5,393 nucleotides of DNA from Ruminococcus flavefaciens (GCA_002348905.1 DEBW01000161.1:3235-8627); one strand, 5' to 3'. Numbered from the stretch's first letter, positions 1-5,237 are shown. Notes: generated from the sequence alone by a model not told the origin. Numbers and translations: made by a program.

Positions 1-15
1 AAAGGTTATTTTCAT
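1..15 (-). CDS. Start of a divergent minus-strand gene (partial, product unknown)
   Basis: On the minus strand an ATG at 15-13 opens a frame reading M-K-I-T-F before the window ends. It is preceded by a perfect AGGAGG (30-25) with a 9-base gap, and further upstream by a good sigma-A promoter, so this is very likely the true 5' end of a gene pointing left. Five residues are too few to assign a family. It is transcribed divergently from the DUF1648 gene and shares the 170-base region between the two start codons with it. Confidence 0.72.
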
Positions 16-24
16 ATAGGAAAG

Positions 25-30
25 CCTCCT
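25..30 (-). promoter_or_regulatory. Ribosome binding site of the divergent left gene
   Basis: CCTCCT on the plus strand reads AGGAGG on the minus strand, a full anti-16S match, 9 bases before the ATG at 15-13. This site is the main reason for calling a gene start from only five codons. Confidence 0.75.
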
Positions 31-46
31 GTCTGTAGTTTATATA

Positions 47-75
47 ATTATAACATATTATTCTTGGTTTGTCTA
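47..75 (-). promoter_or_regulatory. Sigma-A promoter for the divergent left gene
   Basis: Minus-strand reading: -35 TAGACA at 75-70 (5 of 6 consensus), a 17-base spacer, and -10 TATAAT at 52-47 (6 of 6) preceded by an extended TGT element. Transcription would start near position 40, giving a leader of about 25 bases before the ATG at 15. Confidence 0.7.
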
Positions 76-127
76 TAGTATTTTGTGAAATAATTTTGGT
101 CGTTTTGTAATGTTCGCAATAGATAGC

Positions 128-156
128 TTGCTATTTTTTCTACTATATGTTATAAT
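128..156 (+). promoter_or_regulatory. Sigma-A promoter of operon 1 (extended -10)
   Basis: -35 TTGCTA at 128-133 (4 of 6), a 17-base spacer, and -10 TATAAT at 151-156, with TGT immediately upstream making an extended -10 that compensates for the weaker -35. The start would be near 163, leaving a leader of about 26 bases that ends in GGAGG (178-182), 6 bases before the ATG at 189. A 5-2-5 inverted repeat (ATAGC TT GCTAT, 123-134) covers the -35 and could be an operator. Confidence 0.75.
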
Positions 157-188
157 ATTAGAGAAGTAACGTCTTTTGGAGGTGTATT

Positions 189-689
189 ATGGTAGAAAAA
201 TTGAAAAAAGTCCATAAGTACGTGACAATATTTGCATGGTTTGCTTTAGGACTCAGCCTTGTATGGTTTGCAACTTCTTACCCTAATCTTCCGGATGAGA
301 TAGGTGTACACTTTGACGGTGACGGTAATTTTGACGTTCATGCGGAAAAATATTACGGTCTGTATCCTTATGCAGTGGTGCTTATTACACTTATCCTTTG
401 CGGACTTGCTTCAAAACTTTCCAAAAAAGTACGTTTTGGATTGGATATCAGTGATGAAGGAGAGGAGATGGTAAGAGCCGGACTAACATTATATCTGGAC
501 ATTTTTAAGACAGCATACCTTATATTCTATGGTTTTGTGTGGGCAGAGTGTATCATATATCAGCATTCACTGAATACTGATATACCACGTATACTGCTTC
601 TCGCACTATTCGCAGCATTTATCGTTTTTTTAGTTTTCGCAGTAGTCATAATCAAAAAATACAATAAGAAAAAGGTGAAGCATGGATAA
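189..689 (+). CDS. DUF1648-type four-helix membrane protein
   Basis: A 166-residue integral membrane protein of unknown function. Four hydrophobic segments are visible at about residues 11-30, 57-75, 104-126 and 133-155, and the C-terminus is basic (IKKYNKKKVKHG), as expected for a cytoplasmic tail. After helix 1 comes Y31-P-x-L-P35-D-x-I, then H41-F-x-G-x-G-x-F-D49. This matches the extracytoplasmic loop of DUF1648, a domain also found at the N-terminus of SdpI-like immunity proteins. The usual second proline before the histidine is glycine here (G39). The gene has a strong GGAGG site and is first in an operon with a GNAT acetyltransferase, which it overlaps by 8 bases. By eye it is more AT-rich than the genes that follow. 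The protein is too short to carry a full SdpI C-terminal domain, so an immunity role would be guesswork. The DUF1648 assignment is from motif recognition only. Confidence 0.85.
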   Translation: MVEKLKKVHKYVTIFAWFALGLSLVWFATSYPNLPDEIGVHFDGDGNFDVHAEKYYGLYPYAVVLITLILCGLASKLSKKVRFGLDISDEGEEMVRAGLTLYLDIFKTAYLIFYGFVWAECIIYQHSLNTDIPRILLLALFAAFIVFLVFAVVIIKKYNKKKVKHG

Positions 690-1161
690 AAATATTATTA
701 TAAGAACGCTTACTGAAAGTGAGTATAACGTTCTTGACGATTTTCTTTACGAGGCAATATTCATTCCTGAGGGCTGTGAAGCTCCGCCAAAAGATATTAT
801 AAATCTGCCTGAATTGCAGGTATATGTTGAGGATTTCGGCAGCAGGTCAAGCGATGTAGCTATAGCGGCTGAATTCAAAGGAGAAATTGTCGGCGCTGTA
901 TGGTGCAGGATAATGAACGATTACGGTCATGTCGACGACGATACACCGTCCCTTGCTATCTCTGTCATCAAAGAACACAGACGGCACGGCAATGGCAAGG
1001 CTATGCTGAGGGAAATGCTTTTTGAGCTGAAAAGAAAAGGCTTCAGACAAGTTTCTCTCGCAGTTCAGAAGGAGAATTATGCCGTTGATATGTACATAAA
1101 AGCCGGTTTCGTAACTATCGACGAAACTGACGAGGAATATATTATGCTCCGCAAACTGTGA
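682..1161 (+). CDS. GNAT family N-acetyltransferase
   Basis: A 159-residue single-domain GNAT acetyltransferase, predicted to move an acetyl group from acetyl-CoA to an amine; the substrate cannot be told from sequence. The acetyl-CoA pyrophosphate loop (motif A) is visible as R100-R-H-G103-N-G105 after the strand LAISVIKEH. Motif B follows as N132-Y-A-V-D-M-Y138-I-K-A-G-F143, the typical asparagine/tyrosine segment of the family. Strand 4 with a bulge is likely around AIAAEFKGEIVGAVWCRI (60-77). The start at 682 lies inside the end of the upstream membrane protein gene (8-base overlap) with AAGGTG at 672-677, so translation is probably coupled. The region at residues 28-45 (IPEGCEAPPKDIINLP) is an insertion after helix 1 that probably shapes the acceptor site. 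Protein acetylation and small-molecule acetylation both remain possible. Confidence 0.93.
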   Translation: MDKNIIIRTLTESEYNVLDDFLYEAIFIPEGCEAPPKDIINLPELQVYVEDFGSRSSDVAIAAEFKGEIVGAVWCRIMNDYGHVDDDTPSLAISVIKEHRRHGNGKAMLREMLFELKRKGFRQVSLAVQKENYAVDMYIKAGFVTIDETDEEYIMLRKL

Positions 1162-1169
1162 GCATCAGT

Positions 1170-1173
1170 GAGG
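1170..1173 (+). promoter_or_regulatory. Ribosome binding site that sets the DUF4317 start at 1185
   Basis: GAGG (within GTGAGG, 1168-1173) lies 11 bases before the ATG at 1185. The in-frame GTG at 1158, which overlaps the upstream TGA as GTGA, has no purine-rich site before it. The ATG at 1185 also begins MNKKE, the N-terminus I associate with this family. Confidence 0.6.
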
Positions 1174-1184
1174 TATTTTTTCAT

Positions 1185-2315
1185 ATGAATAAAAAAGAGA
1201 CATCAGAGATAAAAAAGAATTTTTCCGATAAAAGCGGATTTTTTATAATGGAGCGTGTACTTACAGGCTTTGTTGACGCTGAAAAGAATGTCCGCTATCA
1301 TAAGACAAATTCGTGCGTTACTATGTCAGTTGAGGAACACGACGTTTACGACGAGACTTTGAAAAAAGTTCTCAATACCAACGTCGGAAAGAATTTCTGT
1401 GAGTACGAGTTCCCGAATGAGGCTTATGAGGAAGGCAAACCGCAGGAAGTGCTGTATTCTCTGCTCCGCTCTGAGCTTAAAGACGACGTTGTGTGCGAGA
1501 ACTTCATGAACCATATCGCCAACAATATCGAGTATACAGGGCCTTTTGCAGTAATTACCGCATACTGCTCGTATACTATCCGCACAAAGGATAAGAATGA
1601 CGAGTTTGCTGACGGCGAGGACGAGATCTACCGCTACATACTTACCGCAATATGTCCGGTGAATACAAGCAGTGACGGTTTCGTTTTTGACAGCTTCAAC
1701 AACGAGATAACAAAGAAACTCAACACTGAGCTTATAATAAGCAAAGCTCCCTCTGACGGTTTTCTTTTCCCTGTTTTCAGCAACAGGAGCAGCGATATCA
1801 ATCATGTGATGTACTACGCTAAATCGGCTTCAAAGCCAAATATATCTATCGTTGAGGATGTTCTCGGATGCAGCTTCGTTATGTCTGCTGAGAGTGAGAA
1901 AACAAGCTTCCAGAGCATACTCAAAAGCGTTGTCGGCGATGACCTTGATTATATGGTCATAAAGACAGTAAACGACAAGCTTCAGGAGGTCGCTGAGGAG
2001 AACAAGGATGATACCGACAAGATCACTATCGACAACACAAAGCTCAAAGACATACTTACAGATATCGGCATACCTCAGGAACGTGTCGAGATGACTGATC
2101 CTGTTTTTGAGCAGGTATGCGGAAATACTCCGCTTACAGTGTCGAACCTCATCGACAAGAAGACCGTTCTCAGCTCGCCGGGAATAACCGTAAATATCAA
2201 GCCTGATGCGGCTGATAAGGTGCGTACAAGTGTTGTTGAAGGCAGAAGATGCCTTCTCATCGACATTGACGATCCGACTATCGAGATAAATGGTCTGCCT
2301 GTTACGCTGAACTGA
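1185..2315 (+). CDS. DUF4317 family protein
   Basis: A 376-residue protein of the DUF4317 family, which is common in Clostridia and has no established function that I know of. The family's hallmarks are present in order: the N-terminus MNKKE-x-SEIKK; a GFVDAEKN segment at 28-35 (usually YVDGEKN); LKDD at 98-101; ICPVN at 156-160; G192-F-L-F-P-V-F-S-N-R-S-S-D-I and VMYY up to residue 211; and LGC at 227-229. It ends in a beta-rich stretch with R-R-C-L-L-I-D-I at 354-361. There is no signal peptide or membrane helix, so it should be cytoplasmic. I chose the ATG at 1185 over an in-frame GTG at 1158 because homologues begin MNKKE and the only Shine-Dalgarno sequence precedes 1185. The GTG alternative would overlap the GNAT stop by four bases, a geometry typical of translational coupling, so it cannot be fully excluded. 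It sits 23 bases after the GNAT gene and closes the operon. Confidence 0.9.
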   Translation: MNKKETSEIKKNFSDKSGFFIMERVLTGFVDAEKNVRYHKTNSCVTMSVEEHDVYDETLKKVLNTNVGKNFCEYEFPNEAYEEGKPQEVLYSLLRSELKDDVVCENFMNHIANNIEYTGPFAVITAYCSYTIRTKDKNDEFADGEDEIYRYILTAICPVNTSSDGFVFDSFNNEITKKLNTELIISKAPSDGFLFPVFSNRSSDINHVMYYAKSASKPNISIVEDVLGCSFVMSAESEKTSFQSILKSVVGDDLDYMVIKTVNDKLQEVAEENKDDTDKITIDNTKLKDILTDIGIPQERVEMTDPVFEQVCGNTPLTVSNLIDKKTVLSSPGITVNIKPDAADKVRTSVVEGRRCLLIDIDDPTIEINGLPVTLN

Positions 2316-2320
2316 GATCA

Positions 2321-2357
2321 AAACAGCGGGCGCACATCGTGCGCCCGAATACTGTTT
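2321..2357 (+). terminator. Two-tier hairpin terminator after the DUF4317 gene
   Basis: A perfect 9-bp GC-rich stem (CGGGCGCAC 2327-2335 with GTGCGCCCG 2339-2347, loop ATC) is nested in a second 6-bp stem (AAACAG 2321-2326 with CTGTTT 2352-2357), separated by a 4-base bulge (AATA) on the 3' side. The T-run on the plus strand is short (TTTAATAAAT). On the minus strand the stem is followed by CTGTTTT, so the element may work in both directions. It begins 6 bases after the DUF4317 stop and separates the two operons. Confidence 0.7.
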
Positions 2358-2389
2358 AATAAATCGTATTACAAGGAAGGAGCGGAGCT

Positions 2390-3835
2390 ATGGATAAAAT
2401 ATTCAAGATAACTATGGGTAAGGCTAAATGCGCCGTTGACCTCGGTGACGGAAGTGAGCGTGGTGAGTACGTGGATCAGGACTATATCCTGAACAGGCTC
2501 GGCAGACCTCACCGCAGTATCAGCCTCATGTACTGTTACTACCCTTTCGATGAACAGTGGCCTGCACGTATCTCTGAGGTCATGAAAGACTTTGAGATAA
2601 CTAACCAGTGGGACTATCCATACGACGACTACTTTCCGTATACCGGAGGTATCGGAGGCGACCGCAGCAGCGAGGTCTTTCGGCAAATGCGTGATATCCG
2701 CCGCCACGGTCAGGATGTTACTCTCACTATCACTATGGATACAAAGGTCACGGACGATATGCTTGCCGCTATTGCTGACGACCTGCGCCCTTTCGGACGG
2801 GTATTCCTTCGTATAAACCATGAAGCTACCGGAAACTGGTTCAACTTCAACAAACGTGCGTCCTATCAGGAAGTTGCAGATTTTTACTGCAACGCTGTGA
2901 AGATAGTAAAGGCTCATGCGCCGAATGTTAAGATGATACTATGCATAGGCGGAGTTGAAGACCTCGCTCAGGGCGGAGTCATGGTCAGGGAAAATGAGTT
3001 CACGCAGGCTGTGAGAGATACCGATATATGGTCGGTTGACAAGTATATGGCTCTGCACTGGGGCTGGCCTGTTGATGTGGCTGAAACGGGAGGCAATAGC
3101 CATAACCGTCATGCCGTAAGAGACATCTACGCCCTCACAAAGGCAAGTTTCGAGCGTTTCAAGTACCTTTGCGGCGGTGAGGTCAAGCCTATGGTAATGT
3201 CTGAGTTCAATGCTGACGGCGATGTTACCGGAGCTTTTGAACAGGCTGAAATGGTGAAGATATACTGCGATATCCTCCGTGAAGAAAAGGCTGAATGGTT
3301 CACCGGACTTACTTTTTATCAGTTCCGTGACCGTGGCAGGCTCGGACTTGAAATGCAGGATCCGAACAATAAGAATGTCGGCATAGAACAGCCTGTAATG
3401 AAAACTTACAGGGAAATAATCAATGATGAATGGTTCAAGCCGGCAATAACCGAAAACGGCGAAATATCCCTGCCTGTGAAGCTTCGCTGGACTTCTTCCG
3501 AGGATGCCGAGGGAATAGCTCTGCCGCTTCATTTTGACGGCTGTCCGCATTTCTGCGAGCTTTATTTCAGCGATGATTCAAACCTTATGATAGAGCTTAA
3601 CGGCAGGTGGTTCTATAAATCGCCGGAGGCTAAGTTCATCGACCTTATGCCGGCATTTTACGAGAATACCTTTACAGGCGAGGCTGATATGACGCTGAAA
3701 ATATTTGCTCCGCCGGCTTCGGGAGAAAACGACCTCTCAGCTGAGGACGGTATCTTCAATTATTATTACACCCTCGAAAAATTGCCGGATATCCGCATAA
3801 GAATGTCACCTGTCGAGCCAAGCCGTGACAGGTGA
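2390..3835 (+). CDS. Putative cytoplasmic clan GH-A (GH26-like) glycoside hydrolase
   Basis: A 481-residue protein that I read as a TIM-barrel glycoside hydrolase. The end of predicted strand 4 reads R141-I-N-H144-E145-A-T-G148-N-W150-F, closely resembling the GH26 acid/base motif R-x-x-H-E-x-N-G-x-W, which makes E145 the candidate acid/base. Later, V-M-S-E272-F-N fits the strand-7 nucleophile (S-E-F). A strand-8-like segment follows as L-T-F-Y-Q-F-R-D-R-G-R-L-G-L (307-320). The 127-residue spacing between the two glutamates is plausible for the clan. Residues from about 355 to 472 look like an extra beta-rich C-terminal domain. There is no signal peptide, lipobox or dockerin, so it probably acts on a sugar or glycoside inside the cell, which is unusual for GH26 relatives. 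The start is supported by GGAAGGAG (2375-2382), 7 bases upstream. I see no convincing promoter in the short gap after the terminator. It is followed by ispD in the same direction. The substrate is unknown; family membership is inferred from motifs. Confidence 0.72.
   Translation: MDKIFKITMGKAKCAVDLGDGSERGEYVDQDYILNRLGRPHRSISLMYCYYPFDEQWPARISEVMKDFEITNQWDYPYDDYFPYTGGIGGDRSSEVFRQMRDIRRHGQDVTLTITMDTKVTDDMLAAIADDLRPFGRVFLRINHEATGNWFNFNKRASYQEVADFYCNAVKIVKAHAPNVKMILCIGGVEDLAQGGVMVRENEFTQAVRDTDIWSVDKYMALHWGWPVDVAETGGNSHNRHAVRDIYALTKASFERFKYLCGGEVKPMVMSEFNADGDVTGAFEQAEMVKIYCDILREEKAEWFTGLTFYQFRDRGRLGLEMQDPNNKNVGIEQPVMKTYREIINDEWFKPAITENGEISLPVKLRWTSSEDAEGIALPLHFDGCPHFCELYFSDDSNLMIELNGRWFYKSPEAKFIDLMPAFYENTFTGEADMTLKIFAPPASGENDLSAEDGIFNYYYTLEKLPDIRIRMSPVEPSRDR
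3806..3835 (+). other. Inverted repeat spanning the hydrolase stop codon
   Basis: TCACCTGTC (3806-3814) and GACAGGTGA (3827-3835) form a perfect 9-bp stem with a 12-base loop, ending exactly at the TGA stop. There is no T-run downstream (TGCAACAAGC), so it is unlikely to be an intrinsic terminator. It could stabilise or mark a processing point in a hydrolase-ispD-ispF transcript. The pairing is seen directly; the role is inferred. Confidence 0.5.
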
Positions 3836-3871
3836 TGCAACAAGCAAATACTGCAAGAAAGAAAGGAAATT

Positions 3872-4546
3872 ATGGATACATCAGTAGTTATTGTCTGCGC
3901 CGGAAATTCAACAAGAATGGGCGGAGTTAACAAGATACTCCTTCCGCTCGGTGACAGGCTCGTTATCGGAGTTACAATGCTCGCTTTTGAAAAATGCGAG
4001 AGCGTTAAGGAAATAGTTATAGTTGCCCGTGAAAGCGATATACCAGCAATCAAGGCAGAAGCCGAAGCTGCCGGTATAACCAAGCTTGCTGCCTGCACAA
4101 CAGGCGGTGCTACCCGTCAGGAGAGCGTTATCAACGGTATAAAGCAGATATCTAAGGATACTCAGCTCGTTGCCATTCACGACGGCGCTCGTCCGCTCGT
4201 AAAGCCGGAGCATATCGAGAAGGTCATAAAGGACGCTTCTGTTTTCGGCGGTGCAACTCTCGGAGTGCCTGTCAAGGACACTATAAAGACGGTCGACGGC
4301 GGTCTTATTGTTGATACTCCGCCGAGAAAGTCGCTCTATATCACTCAGACTCCGCAGATATTCAAGCGCAGGCTCTATTTTGAGGGCGTTGACTTTGCCC
4401 TTGAACACGGTCTTGACTTCACTGATGACTGCCAGCTTGTTGAAGCTATCGGCGGCAAGGTCGCAATGACCATCGGAGACTACACAAACATAAAAATAAC
4501 GACTCCGGAAGATATAAAGCTTGCGGAAGTACTTCTCAATATGTAA
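3872..4546 (+). CDS. ispD: 2-C-methyl-D-erythritol 4-phosphate cytidylyltransferase
   Basis: IspD joins CTP to 2-C-methyl-D-erythritol 4-phosphate, giving CDP-methylerythritol and pyrophosphate, the third step of the MEP route to IPP and DMAPP. It is cytoplasmic and normally a dimer. At 224 residues it is near the usual length of about 230. The nucleotide-binding loop is C9-A-G-N-S-T-R15-M-G-G-V-N-K21, with R15 and K21 matching the catalytic Arg and Lys of E. coli IspD (R20, K27). Further family motifs are G78-G-A-T-R-Q-E-S85, H103-D-G-A-R-P108 and P133-V-K-D-T-I-K. R152 (P-P-R-K) and K208 (N-I-K) fit E. coli R157 and K213, and T184-D-D is also present. All key residues are intact, so it should be active. 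It lies 36 bases after the hydrolase gene, with AAAGGA (3862-3867) before its start, and 10 bases before ispF. ispE, which acts between the two, is not in the window. Confidence 0.97.
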   Translation: MDTSVVIVCAGNSTRMGGVNKILLPLGDRLVIGVTMLAFEKCESVKEIVIVARESDIPAIKAEAEAAGITKLAACTTGGATRQESVINGIKQISKDTQLVAIHDGARPLVKPEHIEKVIKDASVFGGATLGVPVKDTIKTVDGGLIVDTPPRKSLYITQTPQIFKRRLYFEGVDFALEHGLDFTDDCQLVEAIGGKVAMTIGDYTNIKITTPEDIKLAEVLLNM

Positions 4547-4551
4547 GGAGG
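4545..4551 (+). promoter_or_regulatory. Ribosome binding site setting the ispF start
   Basis: AAGGAGG begins within the ispD TAA stop codon and sits 5 bases before the ATG at 4557. It selects this ATG over an in-frame TTG at 4521 inside ispD. Overlap with the stop codon suggests that ribosomes finishing ispD can reinitiate on ispF. Confidence 0.8.
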
Positions 4552-4556
4552 ACACT

Positions 4557-5033
4557 ATGTTCAGAATTGGTCACGGTTACGATGTACACAAGCTCGTTGA
4601 GGGAAGAAAGCTCATACTCGGCGGAATTGATATCCCTCATACAGTAGGACTTCTCGGACATTCCGACGCTGACGTTCTTGCTCACGCTGTTATGGATTCC
4701 ATGCTCGGAGCGCTCGCTCTCGGCGACATCGGACATCTTTTCCCTGATACTGCCGATGAATTTGAGGGAGCTGACAGCATGAAGCTCATGGCTGAGGTAG
4801 TGAGGGTATGCCGTGAAAAAGGCTATGAAGTGGGAAATATCGACGCTACAGTTATCGCACAGGCTCCGAAGCTCGCACCTCATATACTCGCCATGAGAGA
4901 GAATATCGCAAAGGTCTGCGGCTGTGACGTTTCTCAGATAAGCGTAAAGGCTACAACAGAGGAGCATCTTGGATTTACCGGCGAAAAACTCGGTATATCC
5001 GCCCATTCAGTTGCTTTGATGAAGAAAATATGA
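4557..5033 (+). CDS. ispF: 2-C-methyl-D-erythritol 2,4-cyclodiphosphate synthase
   Basis: IspF cyclises CDP-methylerythritol 2-phosphate to methylerythritol 2,4-cyclodiphosphate, releasing CMP; it is a cytoplasmic zinc-dependent homotrimer in the MEP pathway. From the ATG at 4557 the protein is 158 residues, matching the typical size (E. coli 159). The metal ligands D9, H11 (R-I-G-H-G-Y-D-V-H) and H43 are present. So are the signature G34-H-S-D-A-D39, the D57-I-G-H-L-F-P-D64 loop, and the C-terminal nucleotide and active-site segment K131-A-T-T-E-E136-H-L-G-F-T-G. All expected residues are intact. The longer reading from a TTG at 4521 adds 12 residues not seen in the family and is rejected. 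It follows ispD by 10 bases with a site overlapping the ispD stop. Separate ispD and ispF genes contrast with the fused IspDF of some other bacteria. Confidence 0.98.
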   Translation: MFRIGHGYDVHKLVEGRKLILGGIDIPHTVGLLGHSDADVLAHAVMDSMLGALALGDIGHLFPDTADEFEGADSMKLMAEVVRVCREKGYEVGNIDATVIAQAPKLAPHILAMRENIAKVCGCDVSQISVKATTEEHLGFTGEKLGISAHSVALMKKI

Positions 5034-5041
5034 GTTTTCAG

Positions 5042-5066
5042 GGGCGGATATTATCCGCCCTTGCCT
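5042..5066 (+). terminator. Hairpin terminator after ispF
   Basis: GGGCGGAT (5042-5049) pairs with ATCCGCCC (5053-5060) in an 8-bp GC-rich stem with a 3-base loop (ATT), starting 9 bases after the ispF stop. The T-rich tail is weak (TTGCCTTATAT), so termination may be partial, but position and stem strength fit the end of the operon. Confidence 0.65.
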
Positions 5067-5083
5067 TATATGAAAATTATAGT

Positions 5084-5172
5084 CGCAAGCCGTATGTAAC
5101 GTTAACGTAAAAATTTGGTATGCGTATTGCGCTGCCGGTCGCTCACCGGCTTGCGCTGTGCTCGCTTGGCAC
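5084..5172. repeat. GC-rich inverted-repeat block, possible dispersed repeat
   Basis: Within an otherwise AT-rich 223-base gap lies a compact GC-rich block. GCCGGT (5134-5139) and ACCGGC (5145-5150) form a 6-bp hairpin with loop CGCTC, extended by GCGC/GCGC (5129-5132 with 5153-5156) across a small T/TT internal loop. CGGCTTGCG (5147-5155) is also the exact reverse complement of CGCAAGCCG at 5084-5092, 54 bases upstream, so two mutually exclusive folds are possible. A further GTGC/GCAC pair (5158-5161, 5169-5172) abuts the trkA promoter. No T-run follows. It has no coding potential that I can support. It resembles small intergenic repeat units, but copy number cannot be judged from one window. 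Confidence 0.5.
5099..5108. other. 10-bp perfect palindrome ACGTTAACGT
   Basis: ACGTTAACGT is self-complementary, and together with two flanking bases is also a tandem pair of TAACGT (5097-5102, 5103-5108). It lies about 67 bases before the trkA -35 and could be a protein binding site. No regulator can be named. Confidence 0.3.
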
Positions 5173-5174
5173 TA

Positions 5175-5203
5175 TTGACAAATTTGTTCAATAGATGTAT
5201 AAT
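5175..5203 (+). promoter_or_regulatory. Consensus sigma-A promoter of trkA
   Basis: -35 TTGACA at 5175-5180 and -10 TATAAT at 5198-5203 are both perfect, separated by exactly 17 bases. The start would be near 5210, giving a leader of about 47 bases. ATAGAT (5191-5196) and ATCTAT (5202-5207) form an inverted repeat around the -10, and CAAATTTG (5179-5186) is a palindrome next to the -35. A promoter this strong may be held down by a repressor at one of these sites, which is an inference. Confidence 0.88.
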
Positions 5204-5210
5204 CTATGTT

Positions 5211-5237
5211 AAGGTATTATACCTTTACTAATTTTTT
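5211..5237 (+). promoter_or_regulatory. Leader hairpin followed by a T-run, before trkA
   Basis: AAGGTA (5211-5216) pairs with TACCTT (5220-5225) around loop TTA, right at the predicted 5' end of the trkA transcript, and six T residues follow at 5232-5237. The stem is only 6 bp and AU-rich, so a real attenuator is doubtful. A 5' stabilising hairpin or a DNA operator is equally possible. Confidence 0.3.

Noticed and set aside
118..139. AATAG/CTATT stem followed by a T-run as a terminator
   Set aside because: The stem is only 5 AT-rich pairs, no rightward gene ends upstream, and the segment overlaps the -35 of the operon 1 promoter, so an operator or chance is likelier.
2266..2290. TTGACG with a downstream ATAAAT as a promoter for the hydrolase gene
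   Set aside because: The spacer is about 14 bases, too short for sigma-A, it lies inside the DUF4317 coding region, and the terminator would sit between it and the gene.
1326..2321. Two long antisense frames (1326-1805, 1830-2321) opposite the DUF4317 gene
   Set aside because: The sense frame matches a known family along its whole length. The antisense frames show no motif and no convincing start context.
2939..3550. A 203-codon open frame antisense to the hydrolase gene
   Set aside because: No domain signal, and the sense strand carries a coherent hydrolase with a strong ribosome binding site.
3825..3852. Possible promoter for ispD (GTGACA, 16 bases, AATACT)
   Set aside because: The -10 matches only 4 of 6 positions and the -35 overlaps the stem-loop and stop codon of the hydrolase gene; too weak to call.
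3908..4555. A 215-codon open frame antisense to ispD
   Set aside because: It lies wholly opposite a well-conserved enzyme gene, has no recognisable family motifs and reads as low-quality protein. Long antisense frames arise from the codon bias of the sense gene.
4521..4556. N-terminal extension of ispF from a TTG inside ispD
   Set aside because: It adds 12 residues absent from the family, while the ATG at 4557 has AAGGAGG 5 bases upstream and gives the standard length.
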